A stretch of DNA of 64,000 nt from Arthrobacter sp. B2a2-09. Lineage in GTDB: Bacteria > Actinomycetota > Actinomycetes > Actinomycetales > Micrococcaceae. Under the pieces are notes generated by a model. The model ran no database searches. It worked only from the letters and a program-made list of their open reading frames with translations, and was not told the origin of the DNA. A program made the position numbers and the translations under genes. The stretch is taken from assembly GCF_027587375.1 (NCBI RefSeq), contig NZ_JAMXIC010000003.1:186001-250000 (forward strand). The letters run 5' to 3'. Within the stretch, counting starts at the first letter, position 1. Each line of letters opens with the position of its first letter. Below are positions 46,202-55,654 of this stretch, piece by piece.

Positions 46202-46920
46202 CGACCTGCCTCCGCATGGATCCCGGCGTCCCCGACGAACTGCGCCGATTCGCTGTCTGCTTTGCCATCTTGCTTGGCGGTGACCGCACCGGCCCGCGTC
46301 CAGGGTGTCAGCAGCTTCTCCAACAGGACCAAGAGCGTGTCCATGATGAGGGCCAGCAGCAGAATCGCGATGATGCCCACCACCACCTCGGTGATGAACG
46401 ACCGCTGCAGGCCGTCGGTGAACAGCATGCCCAAGTTCCCGACCCCCAGGAGCGCGGCGACGCTCACGAGGGAGATATTGCTGACGGACACCACGCGCAG
46501 GCCCGCAAAAAGCACGGGTAAGGAAAGCGGAAGGTCGATCTGCAGGAAGCGTGCCGTGGGCTTGAATCCCATGGAGACTGCGGCCATGCGGAGGTCGTCG
46601 TCCACGGAATCGAAGGCGTCCATGGCAGCCCGCACCAGCAAGGCAACGGCATAGATGGTGAGGGCAACCACCACGTTGAGCGGATCCAGGATCCGGGTTC
46701 CCAAGATCGGCGGCAGAATGATGAAAAGCGCCAAGGAAGGAATGGTGTACAGCAAGGAACTTCCCGTGGTGACCACGGCCCTGAGGGCACGGTTCCGCCG
46801 GGCCAGTTGCCCCAAAGGCACAGCAATGAGCAGACCGAGAACCATGGGAATCAAAGCCAGGATAAGGTGCTCACCGGCCCGTTCGAAGACCATGCCGCTG
46901 TTTGCCAGGAACCATTCCAT
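46198..46920 (-). CDS. Osmoprotectant ABC transporter permease (OpuCB/D type)
   Basis: 240 residues, about five TMs, with the EAA-like loop MDAFDSVDDDLRMAAVSMGF. First of the two permeases in the operon; it starts at the stop of the ATPase gene (TGATG). The C-terminal tail after about residue 210 is hydrophilic. Confidence 0.9.
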   Translation of the reverse strand: MEWFLANSGMVFERAGEHLILALIPMVLGLLIAVPLGQLARRNRALRAVVTTGSSLLYTIPSLALFIILPPILGTRILDPLNVVVALTIYAVALLVRAAMDAFDSVDDDLRMAAVSMGFKPTARFLQIDLPLSLPVLFAGLRVVSVSNISLVSVAALLGVGNLGMLFTDGLQRSFITEVVVGIIAILLLALIMDTLLVLLEKLLTPWTRAGAVTAKQDGKADSESAQFVGDAGIHAEAGR

Positions 46921-48005
46921 CAGGGGGCGTCCTCCCTGTTGTGCCGGGTCTCTTCGATGAGCGCCAGCACTTCATCGGCTTTGAGGACGCCGGCGAGCCT
47001 GCCGTCGTCGTCCACTACCACGCCAAGGCCCGAAGGCGAGGACAAAGCGGCATCCAACGCCCGGCGGAGCGTATCCCCGCGCCGGAACAAAGAACCCCCG
47101 GGAATCAACCCCGCGCCGTCACGCGGGGAGGCCCACCCTGTGGGCCGGGAGCCGGCGTCGAGCACCACTGCCCATTCGCTGTTTCCCGCAGCAAGGTGCG
47201 GCGCATCCACGGTCTTCACCGGATGCACCCGTACGGCGTCGGCGGCGTTGAATGCCAGGTGCCGGAATCCCCTGTCACGGCCCACGAACGAGGCCACGAA
47301 GTCATTGGCAGGTGCCCGAAGGATCTCTTCGGGCGCCGCGTATTGCGCCAGTTTGCCCCCGACGGCGAAAACGGCCACTTTGTCGCCGAGCACGGTGGCC
47401 TCGTCGATGTCGTGGGTGACGAAGACAATGGTCTTGGCCAGCTCGCGCTGAAGCCGGAGGAGTTCCTGCTGGAGTTCGTCGCGAACCACAGGGTCAACTG
47501 CACTGAAGGGCTCGTCCATGAGCAGTACCGGCGGATCCGCTGCGAGCGCGCGGGCTACCCCGACGCGCTGCTGCTGGCCGCCGGACAATTGGGATGGGTA
47601 CCGCTTGCCGAGCACGGAAGCCAGCCCGACGACGTCGAGCAGCTCTTCCGCCCGCTTGCGGGCTGCCGCTCTGGAAACGCCGTTGAGCCGCGGAACGGTG
47701 GCAATGTTGTCCAGCACCGAACGGTGCGGCATGAGTCCCGAAGACTGCATGACGTAGCCCATGGTGCGGCGCAACTGGGCGGCCGGTTCGTTCGAAACAT
47801 CCTTGCCGGCCACGGTGATGGTGCCAGATGTGGGCTCTACCATACGGTTGATCATCCGCAGGGACGTGGTCTTTCCGCAGCCCGAGGGTCCGACGAATAC
47901 GGTGATGGCACCCTTGTCGATGGACATGCTCAATCCATCAACAGCGGGTTGCCCGCCCTGATACTGCTTGGTGACGCTCTGGAACTCAATCATGGCTTCA
48001 GCCAT
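46920..48005 (-). CDS. Osmoprotectant ABC transporter ATPase (OpuCA type)
   Basis: 361 residues. One ABC domain: Walker A GPSGCGKTT (about 39-47), signature LSGGQQQR, Walker B VLLMDEP. Residues about 255-355 form a degenerate CBS-like pair (SPSGLGVVVDDDGRLAGVLK), as in OpuCA, where it senses ionic strength. First gene of the four-gene operon. ATG 48005 or ATG 47993 may be the start. The CBS part has less of the usual pattern in its first repeat. Confidence 0.92.
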   Translation of the reverse strand: MAEAMIEFQSVTKQYQGGQPAVDGLSMSIDKGAITVFVGPSGCGKTTSLRMINRMVEPTSGTITVAGKDVSNEPAAQLRRTMGYVMQSSGLMPHRSVLDNIATVPRLNGVSRAAARKRAEELLDVVGLASVLGKRYPSQLSGGQQQRVGVARALAADPPVLLMDEPFSAVDPVVRDELQQELLRLQRELAKTIVFVTHDIDEATVLGDKVAVFAVGGKLAQYAAPEEILRAPANDFVASFVGRDRGFRHLAFNAADAVRVHPVKTVDAPHLAAGNSEWAVVLDAGSRPTGWASPRDGAGLIPGGSLFRRGDTLRRALDAALSSPSGLGVVVDDDGRLAGVLKADEVLALIEETRHNREDAP

Positions 48006-48141
48006 TCCCGGGCTTACCTAACTGTTGGGCTGCAATATCAACGATGGAAATCAGTCAACAGTGAACTGATGTTTCTACAGCCTAGCCAGCACCACCGACG
48101 ATGTCAGCGCAGGCGCGAAGACCGTAATGAATCGGCAATGC

Positions 48142-48600
48142 TCAGGGCCTCGGGAGTTTTCCGTTGAGGGGCCGCTCACCGTGCAAACGGAGGCCGATAT
48201 CCACCAACGACACTCGGTTCAGTCCGGGCACCTTGCCCAACGGCACCCAGGCCGCGTGGGTGGTGCTGCCGTCTATCTCGTGTGTCAATTCGCCGCCCGT
48301 GATGCTTGCCTCGTAGACCAGCCGGATTGCCTGGAAATCACGGTCAGATCCGTCCAGCCGCTCCTCACCCGGCCAGTGGCCGACGTCGATGCCGAGCATC
48401 GCCCCGATATCAGCGTCGTACCCTGTTTCTTCCTGGACCTCGCGGCGGCAACCGTCCACGGGATGCTCACCCAAGTCCAGGCCTCCGCCGGGAAGGGTCC
48501 AGCCTTCTTTGCCGTCTTGCTTCCAATAGGCGAGAAGGATTGCTCCGTCACGAATGACCACTCCGTACGCGGCCGGGCGGGTGTCGAACTGGATGCTCAT
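48142..48600 (-). CDS. NUDIX hydrolase
   Basis: 152 residues. Complete Nudix box: GGLDLGEHPVDG then CRREVQEETGY (about 39-61), matching GX5EX7REUXEEXGU. The rest of the fold has an early strand AAYGVVIRDGAILLAYWK. Hydrolyses a nucleoside diphosphate derivative; substrate unknown. Divergent from the pirin gene across 56 bp. Confidence 0.9.
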   Translation of the reverse strand: MSIQFDTRPAAYGVVIRDGAILLAYWKQDGKEGWTLPGGGLDLGEHPVDGCRREVQEETGYDADIGAMLGIDVGHWPGEERLDGSDRDFQAIRLVYEASITGGELTHEIDGSTTHAAWVPLGKVPGLNRVSLVDIGLRLHGERPLNGKLPRP

Positions 48601-48656
48601 GGAGCCAGCCTAGGCCTAAGCTGGAAGGAACATTGTTCAGCACATGGAGTTGTATC

Positions 48657-49700
48657 GTGACCAACTTGGAAACGGCCCCGTCGCAGGAAGTCTGCCCGGC
48701 CGGACATCCCGGCCAAGGACCCTTTGTCCAGCTCTGGCCGGCCCGCGAGGTTCCCCTGGGCGGCGTGCGGGCCATGAATGTTTCCCGCACCCTCCCCCAG
48801 CGCGGTATGCCAACGGTAGGAGCCTGGTGCTTCCTGGACAGCTTTGGCCCGGACCGCATCGCGATGAGCGTCCTCCCCCATCCGCACACGGGCTTGCAAA
48901 CAGTCACGTGGCCGCTCCAAGGCGAGGTGCGGCACCGCGACAGCGTCGGCAGCGACGTCGTGGTGCGCCCCGGGCAGTTGAACATCATGACCGCCGGCCG
49001 CGGCATCTCGCATTCCGAGTTCGGCGTACTGCCAGCAGGACTTCATGCCGACGCGCCCGACGGCGGCGCCCTCCTGCCGCTGTCCCGGGGCCTGCAGTTG
49101 TGGGTTGCTTTGCCCGACGCCGTAAGGCACCGCGCGCCGTCGTTCCAGCAGATCGTCGACCTGCCGGTGGTTGCTGCGGACGGTTTCAGGGCCACCGTGC
49201 TCGTCGGAGAATTCGCCGGGCATCGCTCTCCCGCCATCATGTATAGCCCGATTGTCGGCGTCGAAATCTCAGCCTCGGGCCCCATCGAGCTGCCGCTGAA
49301 CCCCGAATTCGAGCATGCGGTCCTGGTCCTGGACGGCTCTGCCGTGATCGACGGCCAAGAAGTAGACCCCGGCCCCTTGGCCTTCCTCGGCATGGGTCGG
49401 GAATCGCTCCGCCTCGACGCAGCTCCTGGAACCCGCTTCATGCTTCTGGGCGGTGAACCCTTCGAAGAGGACATCCTGATGTGGTGGAACTTCGTGGGCC
49501 GGACGCACGAGGAAGTGGAGCAGGCCCGGGAAGATTGGGAAGCCCAGGCGCTCCTGAACGACGAGGACGCCCGCACCGCGCGATTCGGCTGGATCAATGG
49601 CCACGGGCCCGACGCCGGAGCTGAAGCCGGGCGTATCCCCGCACCGCCCATGCCGGGGGTCCAGCTCAAGCCGAGGACCCGGAACAGGGCTACCGACTAA
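48657..49700 (+). CDS. Pirin family protein
   Basis: 347 residues from GTG 48657, with GGAG before it. Bicupin of the pirin family: metal-site His in HPHTGLQTVTW (the pirin HxH pattern) and in the N-terminal cupin signature GRGISHSE. Larger than the typical 230-300 residues, with an N-terminal extension (about 1-25) and a C-terminal Pro/Arg tail. Quercetinase activity is known for some pirins; function here unknown. Convergent with the sugar-kinase gene, with a repeat-rich spacer. Confidence 0.88.
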   Translation: MTNLETAPSQEVCPAGHPGQGPFVQLWPAREVPLGGVRAMNVSRTLPQRGMPTVGAWCFLDSFGPDRIAMSVLPHPHTGLQTVTWPLQGEVRHRDSVGSDVVVRPGQLNIMTAGRGISHSEFGVLPAGLHADAPDGGALLPLSRGLQLWVALPDAVRHRAPSFQQIVDLPVVAADGFRATVLVGEFAGHRSPAIMYSPIVGVEISASGPIELPLNPEFEHAVLVLDGSAVIDGQEVDPGPLAFLGMGRESLRLDAAPGTRFMLLGGEPFEEDILMWWNFVGRTHEEVEQAREDWEAQALLNDEDARTARFGWINGHGPDAGAEAGRIPAPPMPGVQLKPRTRNRATD

Positions 49701-49735
49701 GGGTCGCGACACCCAAAAGGCTTGGCGACTACCAG

Positions 49736-49813
49736 AAAGACTGGCGATACCGGTATTCGCGTGTCGCCAGTCTTTGTCCGTGTCGCCCAGAAGGTACCGC
49801 GTCGCCAGTCTTT
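49736..49813. repeat. Compound inverted/direct repeat between pirin and sugar-kinase genes
   Basis: AAAGACTGGCGA at 49736-49747 is the reverse complement of TCGCCAGTCTTT, present at 49764-49775 and again at 49802-49813. Degenerate copies of GTCGCC and GGCGAC lie around them. It is placed between convergent genes; may act as terminator and looks like a repeated intergenic element. Confidence 0.65.
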
Positions 49814-49825
49814 CTCCGTGTCCGG

Positions 49826-50809
49826 CTAGGGCAGCTCCGCAACAATCCGCAGCACACCGAAAACCGGTTCCTGGTCCAGGACCCGCACATCGGTGATTCC
49901 GTGCGCGGCCAGTCCTGCCCGGAAAGCGGACTGCAAGGGCTCCACGTTCATGCCGAGCCCGCCACCCAGAATCACCGGTCCCGGCAGGCCAAGCTGGCGA
50001 ACGGCTTGCGCCGCCAGCTCTGCGAGATCCCGGCCTGCCTGGTCCAGCAGCTGGCGGCTGATCTCGAGCCCTTCGCGCGCGGTCTCCACCACGGCGTTTG
50101 CGCGCTGGGCCCAGTACCGCCGGTCGGTGTCATCAGAGTGGAACAGTGCGATGAGATTGTTGGGGTCGTCCACCCCGCAGGATTCCAAGAGAGCCGCTGT
50201 AAGGCCATCGGGTTCCAGCCCTTTATTCATCCGGCGAAGGCTGTGACGCACCGCCTCCCGGCCCAGCCAGTAACCGCTGCCCTCATCGCCCAGGAGAAAG
50301 CCCCAGCCGCCGGCACGCGCTTCTTCCCCTTCGGAGTTCTTTCCCCACGCCGCGGATCCAGTTCCGGCGATGACAGCCACTCCCGTGCTGGCCCCGCCTG
50401 CAGCCAATAGCAGGCGGGAATCGTGGACCACCGTGACCTGTGCGCCTGGGACATGGGGTTCGATCAAATCGGCGAGGGCGCGGGCATCGGCATCGGTGTC
50501 AATTCCGCCTGCACCGGCAAGGACGCGGTCCACGTCGCCGCCACCGATCATGGCGAAGAGCTCGGCGAGATTCCTGGCAGCCGTCTCCCGGCTGACGTTC
50601 TGCACGTTGGAGCTGCCCGTGCTTTCGTCGCGGACCGGCTTGCCGCCCTCGAACCGGACACCGCGGGTCTTCGTGCCACCGATGTCGAGCCCGATGACCG
50701 TTGCCGGGGCGGCGCCGTTACCTTGCGCCCGCTCCCGGGCGGTGCCCTGAGCGGTGCCCGGGACCAATCCGTCGTCGGGCCGGGGGGTCGTGTTCTCTGC
50801 AGTCTCCAC
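49826..50809 (-). CDS. BadF/BadG-type kinase, putative N-acetylglucosamine kinase
   Basis: 327 residues from GTG 50809. ASKHA fold: phosphate-1 motif GLDIGGTKTRGV, phosphate-2 AGTGSAAWG, adenosine-type GGGLGMN, plus GDEGSGYWLG typical of GlcNAc kinases (NAGK/BadF group). Phosphorylates an amino sugar; the exact substrate is inferred. The longer frame to 50866 overlaps the lysR gene; the region before GTG has a weak TTGGAC site. No PTS or NagA/B gene nearby. Confidence 0.8.
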   Translation of the reverse strand: METAENTTPRPDDGLVPGTAQGTARERAQGNGAAPATVIGLDIGGTKTRGVRFEGGKPVRDESTGSSNVQNVSRETAARNLAELFAMIGGGDVDRVLAGAGGIDTDADARALADLIEPHVPGAQVTVVHDSRLLLAAGGASTGVAVIAGTGSAAWGKNSEGEEARAGGWGFLLGDEGSGYWLGREAVRHSLRRMNKGLEPDGLTAALLESCGVDDPNNLIALFHSDDTDRRYWAQRANAVVETAREGLEISRQLLDQAGRDLAELAAQAVRQLGLPGPVILGGGLGMNVEPLQSAFRAGLAAHGITDVRVLDQEPVFGVLRIVAELP

Positions 50810-50843
50810 GTCCAAAAGCCTAGCGCGGGCGCAATGGGTGGTC

Positions 50844-51836
50844 CTATTGGGTTCCGGATCGCGCATTGGTTCCTGATCGGGCTTTGACGAGTCCTGCGAG
50901 CAGTCCCGGTCCTTCGGAAAGCACCAGTTCGCGGAAAAGCCTTACGGGGTCCGGTTCCTTGCGCCGTTCACGCCAGGCAATCCCTATCTCCCGGTATGCG
51001 AACTCCGAGTCGAGCGCTACTTCCACCCAGCCGAGGTCCGTGGAATCCAGGACCCCTTGAGGTCCCGGCCCTAGTCCCCCTGGCGGCAGGATGCTGTAGC
51101 CCAATCCAGCGGACACGAGCCCACGGATGGTGTGCGAGTCCTGGCTTTCGAAAGCGACCCTCGGGCGAAAGCCCGCATCCCGGAAGATCGCGTCGGTCAG
51201 CGAGCGCAGGCCGAAGCCTGGCCCCATGGAAACGAACGGCTCGTGCTTGAGCTCGGCGAGCCGCACGCTGGGCCGCTGGGCCACCGGATGGCGGTGGTGG
51301 ACCACCAGCCGCAACGGCTCGCGGTACAGGGCCGTCGAGCCGAGGTTCCTGCCCGGGGCCGCTACGGGTGCCGTCAAGGCGAAGTCGGCGTCACCGGCAA
51401 TGAGTGATTCAAGGCACCCGGCACGCGCTCCTTGGCTGAGTTCGAAAGCCGTGGAGGGATGCCGGCTCCGGAACGCGCTCATGAGCAGCGGCAACGTGTC
51501 CTCGCCGAAAGTGTGCTGGAAGGTCACCGCGATTCGACCGCGGACAACATCGGATTCGTGCCGGACCACGTCCAGGCCAGCCTGGAATTCCGCGAGCGCC
51601 GCCTCGATGTAGGGAAGCAGGGTCTTCGCGGCCGGGGTCAGGCGGACGCCGCGGCCTTCACGGACCAGGAGTTCGGTCCCGACGACGGCGCTTGCCCGGG
51701 CCAGCGCCCGGCTCACCGTCGATTGGGGTACTCCGAGCAGCTCGGCCGTCTCGGTGACATGTTCTGTCCGGCCAAGCTCAGCCAGCAGTGGCAGCAACGG
51801 CAGAAGCTGGACCAATTGCTTGTGTTCAATGTCCAT
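50844..51836 (-). CDS. LysR-family transcriptional regulator
   Basis: 330 residues. N-terminal winged helix (HVTETAELLGVPQSTVSRAL, about 26-45) and a periplasmic-binding-type effector domain (about 95-300). Divergent from an MFS gene, a layout like E. coli ynfL/ynfM. The stop overlaps the upstream part of the sugar-kinase frame. Probably controls the MFS exporter via the palindrome at 51891-51912. Confidence 0.9.
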   Translation of the reverse strand: MDIEHKQLVQLLPLLPLLAELGRTEHVTETAELLGVPQSTVSRALARASAVVGTELLVREGRGVRLTPAAKTLLPYIEAALAEFQAGLDVVRHESDVVRGRIAVTFQHTFGEDTLPLLMSAFRSRHPSTAFELSQGARAGCLESLIAGDADFALTAPVAAPGRNLGSTALYREPLRLVVHHRHPVAQRPSVRLAELKHEPFVSMGPGFGLRSLTDAIFRDAGFRPRVAFESQDSHTIRGLVSAGLGYSILPPGGLGPGPQGVLDSTDLGWVEVALDSEFAYREIGIAWRERRKEPDPVRLFRELVLSEGPGLLAGLVKARSGTNARSGTQ

Positions 51837-51890
51837 TCCGGCCTCTCCTCAGATTGCCTATTTTCAAAATCATCCAGACCCGCTATCAAT

Positions 51891-51912
51891 TCTAATGAAA
51901 TCATGCATTGGA
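51891..51912. promoter_or_regulatory. Candidate LysR-type operator
   Basis: TCTAATG-N8-CATTGGA, an imperfect palindrome with T-N11-A character, in the 108-bp divergent lysR/MFS spacer. Confidence 0.45.
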
Positions 51913-51944
51913 ATCATCACTTCGGGTCGCCCTACTGTGGAAGC

Positions 51945-53201
51945 GTGAGTACAAGCGCAGCATTCAAGAGCCCCGTCGAGTCCAATTGGGAAGGCCACCT
52001 GAAGGGCTCAACTGCGTACCGCAGGATCCTCGCCGGCCTGGCCCTCGCGGGCGTGGCCACCTTCGCGCAGCTGTACTCCACCCAAGCCGTCTTGCCACTC
52101 ATGGCGAACGAGCTGCACATCACGGCGGCAGAGGCGGCGCTCACCATCTCCTTGGCCACGGTAGGCCTCGCGGCAACGGTGTTGCCCTGGTCCTTCGTTG
52201 CCGACAAGATCGGCCGCGTGCGTGCCATGGCCATCGGAATCGCGGCAGCCACCGTCTTGGGCCTGCTCGTCCCCCTGGCCCCCACCTTCCCCCTTGTGCT
52301 CGCTTTGAGGGCGCTGGAGGGCATGGCCCTCGGCGGTATTCCGGCGATCGCCATCGCGTACTTGAATGAAGAAGTCAACAAGGTGCACACCGCGCTGGCC
52401 GCTGGCAGCTACGTGGCCGGCACCACCCTCGGCGGACTTGCCGGCCGCTTGCTCGCGGGTCCCATCGGTGAATTGTGGGGTTGGCGAGCCGCCGCTTTCG
52501 CAGTCTCCATCCTTGCGACAGCGTCGGCCGTCCTGTTCTTGCTGCTGGTCCCGAAGCCGCGCCGCTTCACCCCAAGTTCGGCTGGAGGTTTCCGCGGGGC
52601 CATGAAGACGCTGGCAGGCCATTCTTCCAACCCACGGCTGCTGGCACTCTATGTTCAAGCGTTCCTGTTGATGGGTGGCTTCGTGGCCGTCTACAACTAC
52701 CTCGGATTCCGCCTCCATGCCGCGCCCTTCGGGCTGCCCGCCACCGTCGTCAGCCTGATTTTCCTGGCCTATTTGTCCGGAACCGTGAGCTCCCGCTGGG
52801 GAGCCGGCTTGTCCATGCGCTTCGGCCGCCGCACGGTCATGCTCGCCGGGATAGCGACCATGACGGCCGGCCTTGGACTCACCCTGTGGGACAACATCGC
52901 CGCGATTCTGGTGGGCTTGGTGGTCTTCACCGGCGGCTTCTTCGCAGCGCACAGCATCGGAGCAGGCTGGACCGGGACCATCGCGACGAGCGGCCGCGCG
53001 CAAGCTGCGTCGTTGTACAACCTCTCCTACTACCTGGGTTCCAGCATTATTGGCTGGGCCGGAGGACTCGCCTTCCAGGCTTTCGGCTGGACCGCACTCG
53101 CCTGGACGGTCATCGCGCTGGGGTGCACGACGGCGGTGATCACCGCCGTCGTGCACCGATCCCCTGCGCGCCAGGTCGCCGTCGTCGGCTCCTCTGTGTG
53201 A
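51945..53201 (+). CDS. MFS transporter (YnfM-like)
   Basis: 418 residues from GTG 51945, about 12 TMs. The TM1-2 stretch ATFAQLYSTQAVLPLMANEL and loop FVADKIGRVRAMAIG resemble the YnfM/arabinose-efflux group. The open frame extends far upstream, antisense to the lysR gene, and is excluded. Divergent from LysR, its probable regulator. Substrate unknown; efflux inferred. Confidence 0.88.
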   Translation: MSTSAAFKSPVESNWEGHLKGSTAYRRILAGLALAGVATFAQLYSTQAVLPLMANELHITAAEAALTISLATVGLAATVLPWSFVADKIGRVRAMAIGIAAATVLGLLVPLAPTFPLVLALRALEGMALGGIPAIAIAYLNEEVNKVHTALAAGSYVAGTTLGGLAGRLLAGPIGELWGWRAAAFAVSILATASAVLFLLLVPKPRRFTPSSAGGFRGAMKTLAGHSSNPRLLALYVQAFLLMGGFVAVYNYLGFRLHAAPFGLPATVVSLIFLAYLSGTVSSRWGAGLSMRFGRRTVMLAGIATMTAGLGLTLWDNIAAILVGLVVFTGGFFAAHSIGAGWTGTIATSGRAQAASLYNLSYYLGSSIIGWAGGLAFQAFGWTALAWTVIALGCTTAVITAVVHRSPARQVAVVGSSV

Positions 53202-53252
53202 CCGTGCGTGCGCCGCACGGCGCGGCAGATCGGCCCCAGGATGGAGCTACCT

Positions 53253-54224
53253 TCAGGCTGCCCGTTTCGGTTCGGACGCCGGAGGGATCTCCGCGCTGGC
53301 CCGTCCCGGAAGCGTGGGTTCCGCCAACAGGGTGCGCGCATGGAGCACGTCCCCGATGAACCAGTCGTAGACCAGCACACCGATCACTCCGCCGACGAGG
53401 GGGCCGACGATCGGGATCCAGAAATACCAGCTGAACGCTCCGTCAACGGTGCCCGGCATCGCCGTCTGCCCCCATCCGGCGAGCCACGCAAACAGCCGTG
53501 GTCCGAAGTCGCGGGCAGGGTTGATGGCGTATCCGGCGTTCGCGCCCACGGACATGCCGATCGCCGCCACGGCCAGCCCGATCATGAACGGGCCCAGGTT
53601 TGACTGCACGGCCGTGTTGCGCATGTCGATGATGGCCACGACGAACAAGACGAGGAAAGCCGTGCCAACAATCTGGTCGAGCAACGGACCCACGGGATTT
53701 CCGTTGAAGTACGGTGCCGGGAAGGTGGCGAAAATGGAGTAGGTCGCCAGCCCCTTTGGATCCGCGCGCCCGGTGCCGACAGCCTTGTTATAGGCGTCGA
53801 TGGCATCGTGATAGAGCAGGTACACCAGCGCGGCGCCGGCGAAAGCCCCCACAACCTGGGCAGCGATGTACGGGCCTACCTTTTTCCACGGAAACTTCCG
53901 CCGGACCGCGAAAGCCACCGTCACGGCCGGATTGATGTGCGCACCGCTGACCCCACCGCCGACGTAGATTGCCATCATTACCGCTATGGCCCATCCCCAT
54001 GTGATCAACAGCCAGTCGCCCGCGGCCATGAAGATCGTGGTCGACGTCGCGGCCCGTCCCGAGCCGGGCAAGGCGGCAACCGCCATAGCCACCACCCCGT
54101 CGCCGAAGGCGATCAGCACAAATGTGCCGAGGAACTCGGCAAGGAGCTCACCCCAAGTACCACCCAGTTGCTTGAGGCCGCTTCCTTTGCGGACTGCATT
54201 CCTTAGTGGACTGACATCACTCAT
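53253..54224 (-). CDS. Aquaporin/glycerol facilitator (MIP family)
   Basis: 323 residues, six TMs plus two half-helices carrying SGAHINPAV and AINPARDFGPR. The Asp after NPAR marks the aquaglyceroporin (GlpF) class rather than water-only channels. N-terminal (about 25) and C-terminal (about 30) hydrophilic tails are longer than in GlpF. Between the MFS gene and the trans-sulfuration gene; no glpK or glpD nearby. Confidence 0.92.
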   Translation of the reverse strand: MSDVSPLRNAVRKGSGLKQLGGTWGELLAEFLGTFVLIAFGDGVVAMAVAALPGSGRAATSTTIFMAAGDWLLITWGWAIAVMMAIYVGGGVSGAHINPAVTVAFAVRRKFPWKKVGPYIAAQVVGAFAGAALVYLLYHDAIDAYNKAVGTGRADPKGLATYSIFATFPAPYFNGNPVGPLLDQIVGTAFLVLFVVAIIDMRNTAVQSNLGPFMIGLAVAAIGMSVGANAGYAINPARDFGPRLFAWLAGWGQTAMPGTVDGAFSWYFWIPIVGPLVGGVIGVLVYDWFIGDVLHARTLLAEPTLPGRASAEIPPASEPKRAA

Positions 54225-54359
54225 TCCGAGTGCCTCCTTGAGTCATCTGATTCACCTTTGGAAATTGACAACCCCAGTAAGTTCATGGTATGTCGAACGG
54301 ACCGCGGTAACTAGTCGATTGCCTTAGGTAACCAAGACTCAAATCAGCTCCGGGACGGG

Positions 54360-55523
54360 CTAACGGGTGGACTCGATGGCCTGGACCAGGTCGTCGATGA
54401 TGTCGGCGGGATCTTCCAGTCCGATGGAAAGCCTGAGCATGCGCGCCTGGGGCTTGGCCTCCGGGGCCACCGGACGGTGGGTCAATCCGGCGGGGTGTTG
54501 GATCAGCGTGTCGATGCCACCCAGCGACACTGCGTGGGTGATGAGGCGGACCGCGCCGGGAATGCGCTCCGCATGCTCGGCCGATTCGAGGTCGAAAGAG
54601 ATCAATGAGCCCGGACCGCCCATCTGTGTACCCACCAAGTGCAGCGGATCGCACTCAGGAAGCCCCGGGTAGTACACCTTGGCGACGAGTTCGTGACCCG
54701 CGAGCGCTGCCGCGATCTTGTGGGCGTGGTCCTGCTGGGCTCGCACCCGGATCGGAAGGGTCGCCAGGCCCCGGTGCAACAGATAGGCGGGCCACGGAGT
54801 CAGGATGCCCCCGGTCACGGCGCGGACCCGGCGCAGCCGCGTGGCCCACTCCGCACTTGTTGCCACCACGCCGCCCATCGCATCGCCGTGGCCGCCCAGG
54901 AATTTCGTGGCGCTGTGGAGCACCATCGCGACGCCGTGCTTGAGTGGCTGCTGGAGGATCGGCGTGGCGAAAGTATTGTCCACGAGAACCGGAACGTCTC
55001 CGGCGTCGGACACCAGGCGGGTGAGGTCCACCAGATCCAGGCTCGGGTTCGCCGGGGTTTCCACCACCACCAGGCCGGTGTCCGGACGAAGGGCATCCCG
55101 TACGCCGTCGGCCTTGACGAAGGTGACCTGGTTGCCAAGCAGGCCGCTGGCCAGGACGTGGTCCGTGCCGCCGTAGAGGGGCCGCACCGCAACCACGTGC
55201 GTCTTGCCTTCTGATTGGGCGGCGAGCAGCACGGCGCTGAACGCGGCCATACCCGAGGCAAAACCGACAGATTGTGCAGCTCCTTCGAGCGCCGCTACGC
55301 CGTCTTCGAACCTCGCTACCGTAGGATTCCAGAGACGCTGGTACACGGTGCTTTGACCTTCGAGGGGCACGCCGCCCGTGGCCATCTGCTCGTAGGCGAG
55401 ACCGCCGTCGTGAACAGAAGGCAAAGGCGCAGTGGTTGAAAGGTCGATGGGAACGGCGTGTACGCCCTGTTCCGTGAGTCCTGCCCGGCCCGCGTGGACT
55501 GCGAGTGTATCGATGGCTGTCAC
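54360..55523 (-). CDS. Trans-sulfuration PLP enzyme (cystathionine/methionine lyase type)
   Basis: 387 residues from GTG 55523, with GGAGAGCA upstream. Cys/Met-metabolism PLP family: STVYQRLWNPT (phosphate-binding Tyr/Arg), FASGMAAFSA, YGGTDH, and Lys207 in HSATKFLGGHGD. The Cys that classical methionine gamma-lyases carry after the active-site Tyr-Gly is Gly here (YGGT), so a cystathionine lyase/synthase or a broad lyase is equally possible. Divergent from an Lrp/AsnC gene, as in Pseudomonas mdeA/mdeR. Confidence 0.85.
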   Translation of the reverse strand: MTAIDTLAVHAGRAGLTEQGVHAVPIDLSTTAPLPSVHDGGLAYEQMATGGVPLEGQSTVYQRLWNPTVARFEDGVAALEGAAQSVGFASGMAAFSAVLLAAQSEGKTHVVAVRPLYGGTDHVLASGLLGNQVTFVKADGVRDALRPDTGLVVVETPANPSLDLVDLTRLVSDAGDVPVLVDNTFATPILQQPLKHGVAMVLHSATKFLGGHGDAMGGVVATSAEWATRLRRVRAVTGGILTPWPAYLLHRGLATLPIRVRAQQDHAHKIAAALAGHELVAKVYYPGLPECDPLHLVGTQMGGPGSLISFDLESAEHAERIPGAVRLITHAVSLGGIDTLIQHPAGLTHRPVAPEAKPQARMLRLSIGLEDPADIIDDLVQAIESTR

Positions 55524-55532
55524 TGCTCTCCT

Positions 55533-55576
55533 TGAATTATTCACCGTTGAATTCGGTAAGTATCTGGCAATAATTC
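55533..55576. promoter_or_regulatory. Candidate Lrp operator repeats
   Basis: GAATTATT (55534-55541) and AATAATTC (55569-55576) are perfect inverted 8-mers, with an extra TTGAATT copy at 55548. AT-rich, unlike the surrounding DNA, and centred in the 131-bp divergent spacer of the trans-sulfuration/Lrp pair. Confidence 0.55.
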
Positions 55577-55654
55577 GGAGATTTACAGTGCTAATGAATG
55601 GATTGAGCGGAAACTGGCACCTATGATGAATAGAAAGCACTTTCAGGAGGATCC

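Noticed and set aside
49720..49815. Possible CRISPR-like repeats
   Set aside because: Only three copies, in mixed orientation, without uniform spacers or cas genes.
51432..51944. Upstream extension of the YnfM-like MFS gene
   Set aside because: Antisense to lysR; the MFS protein starts at GTG 51945.
53202..53220. Short hairpin after the MFS stop (CCGTGCG/CGCACGG)
   Set aside because: Only 7 bp of stem and no T tract; too weak to call a terminator.
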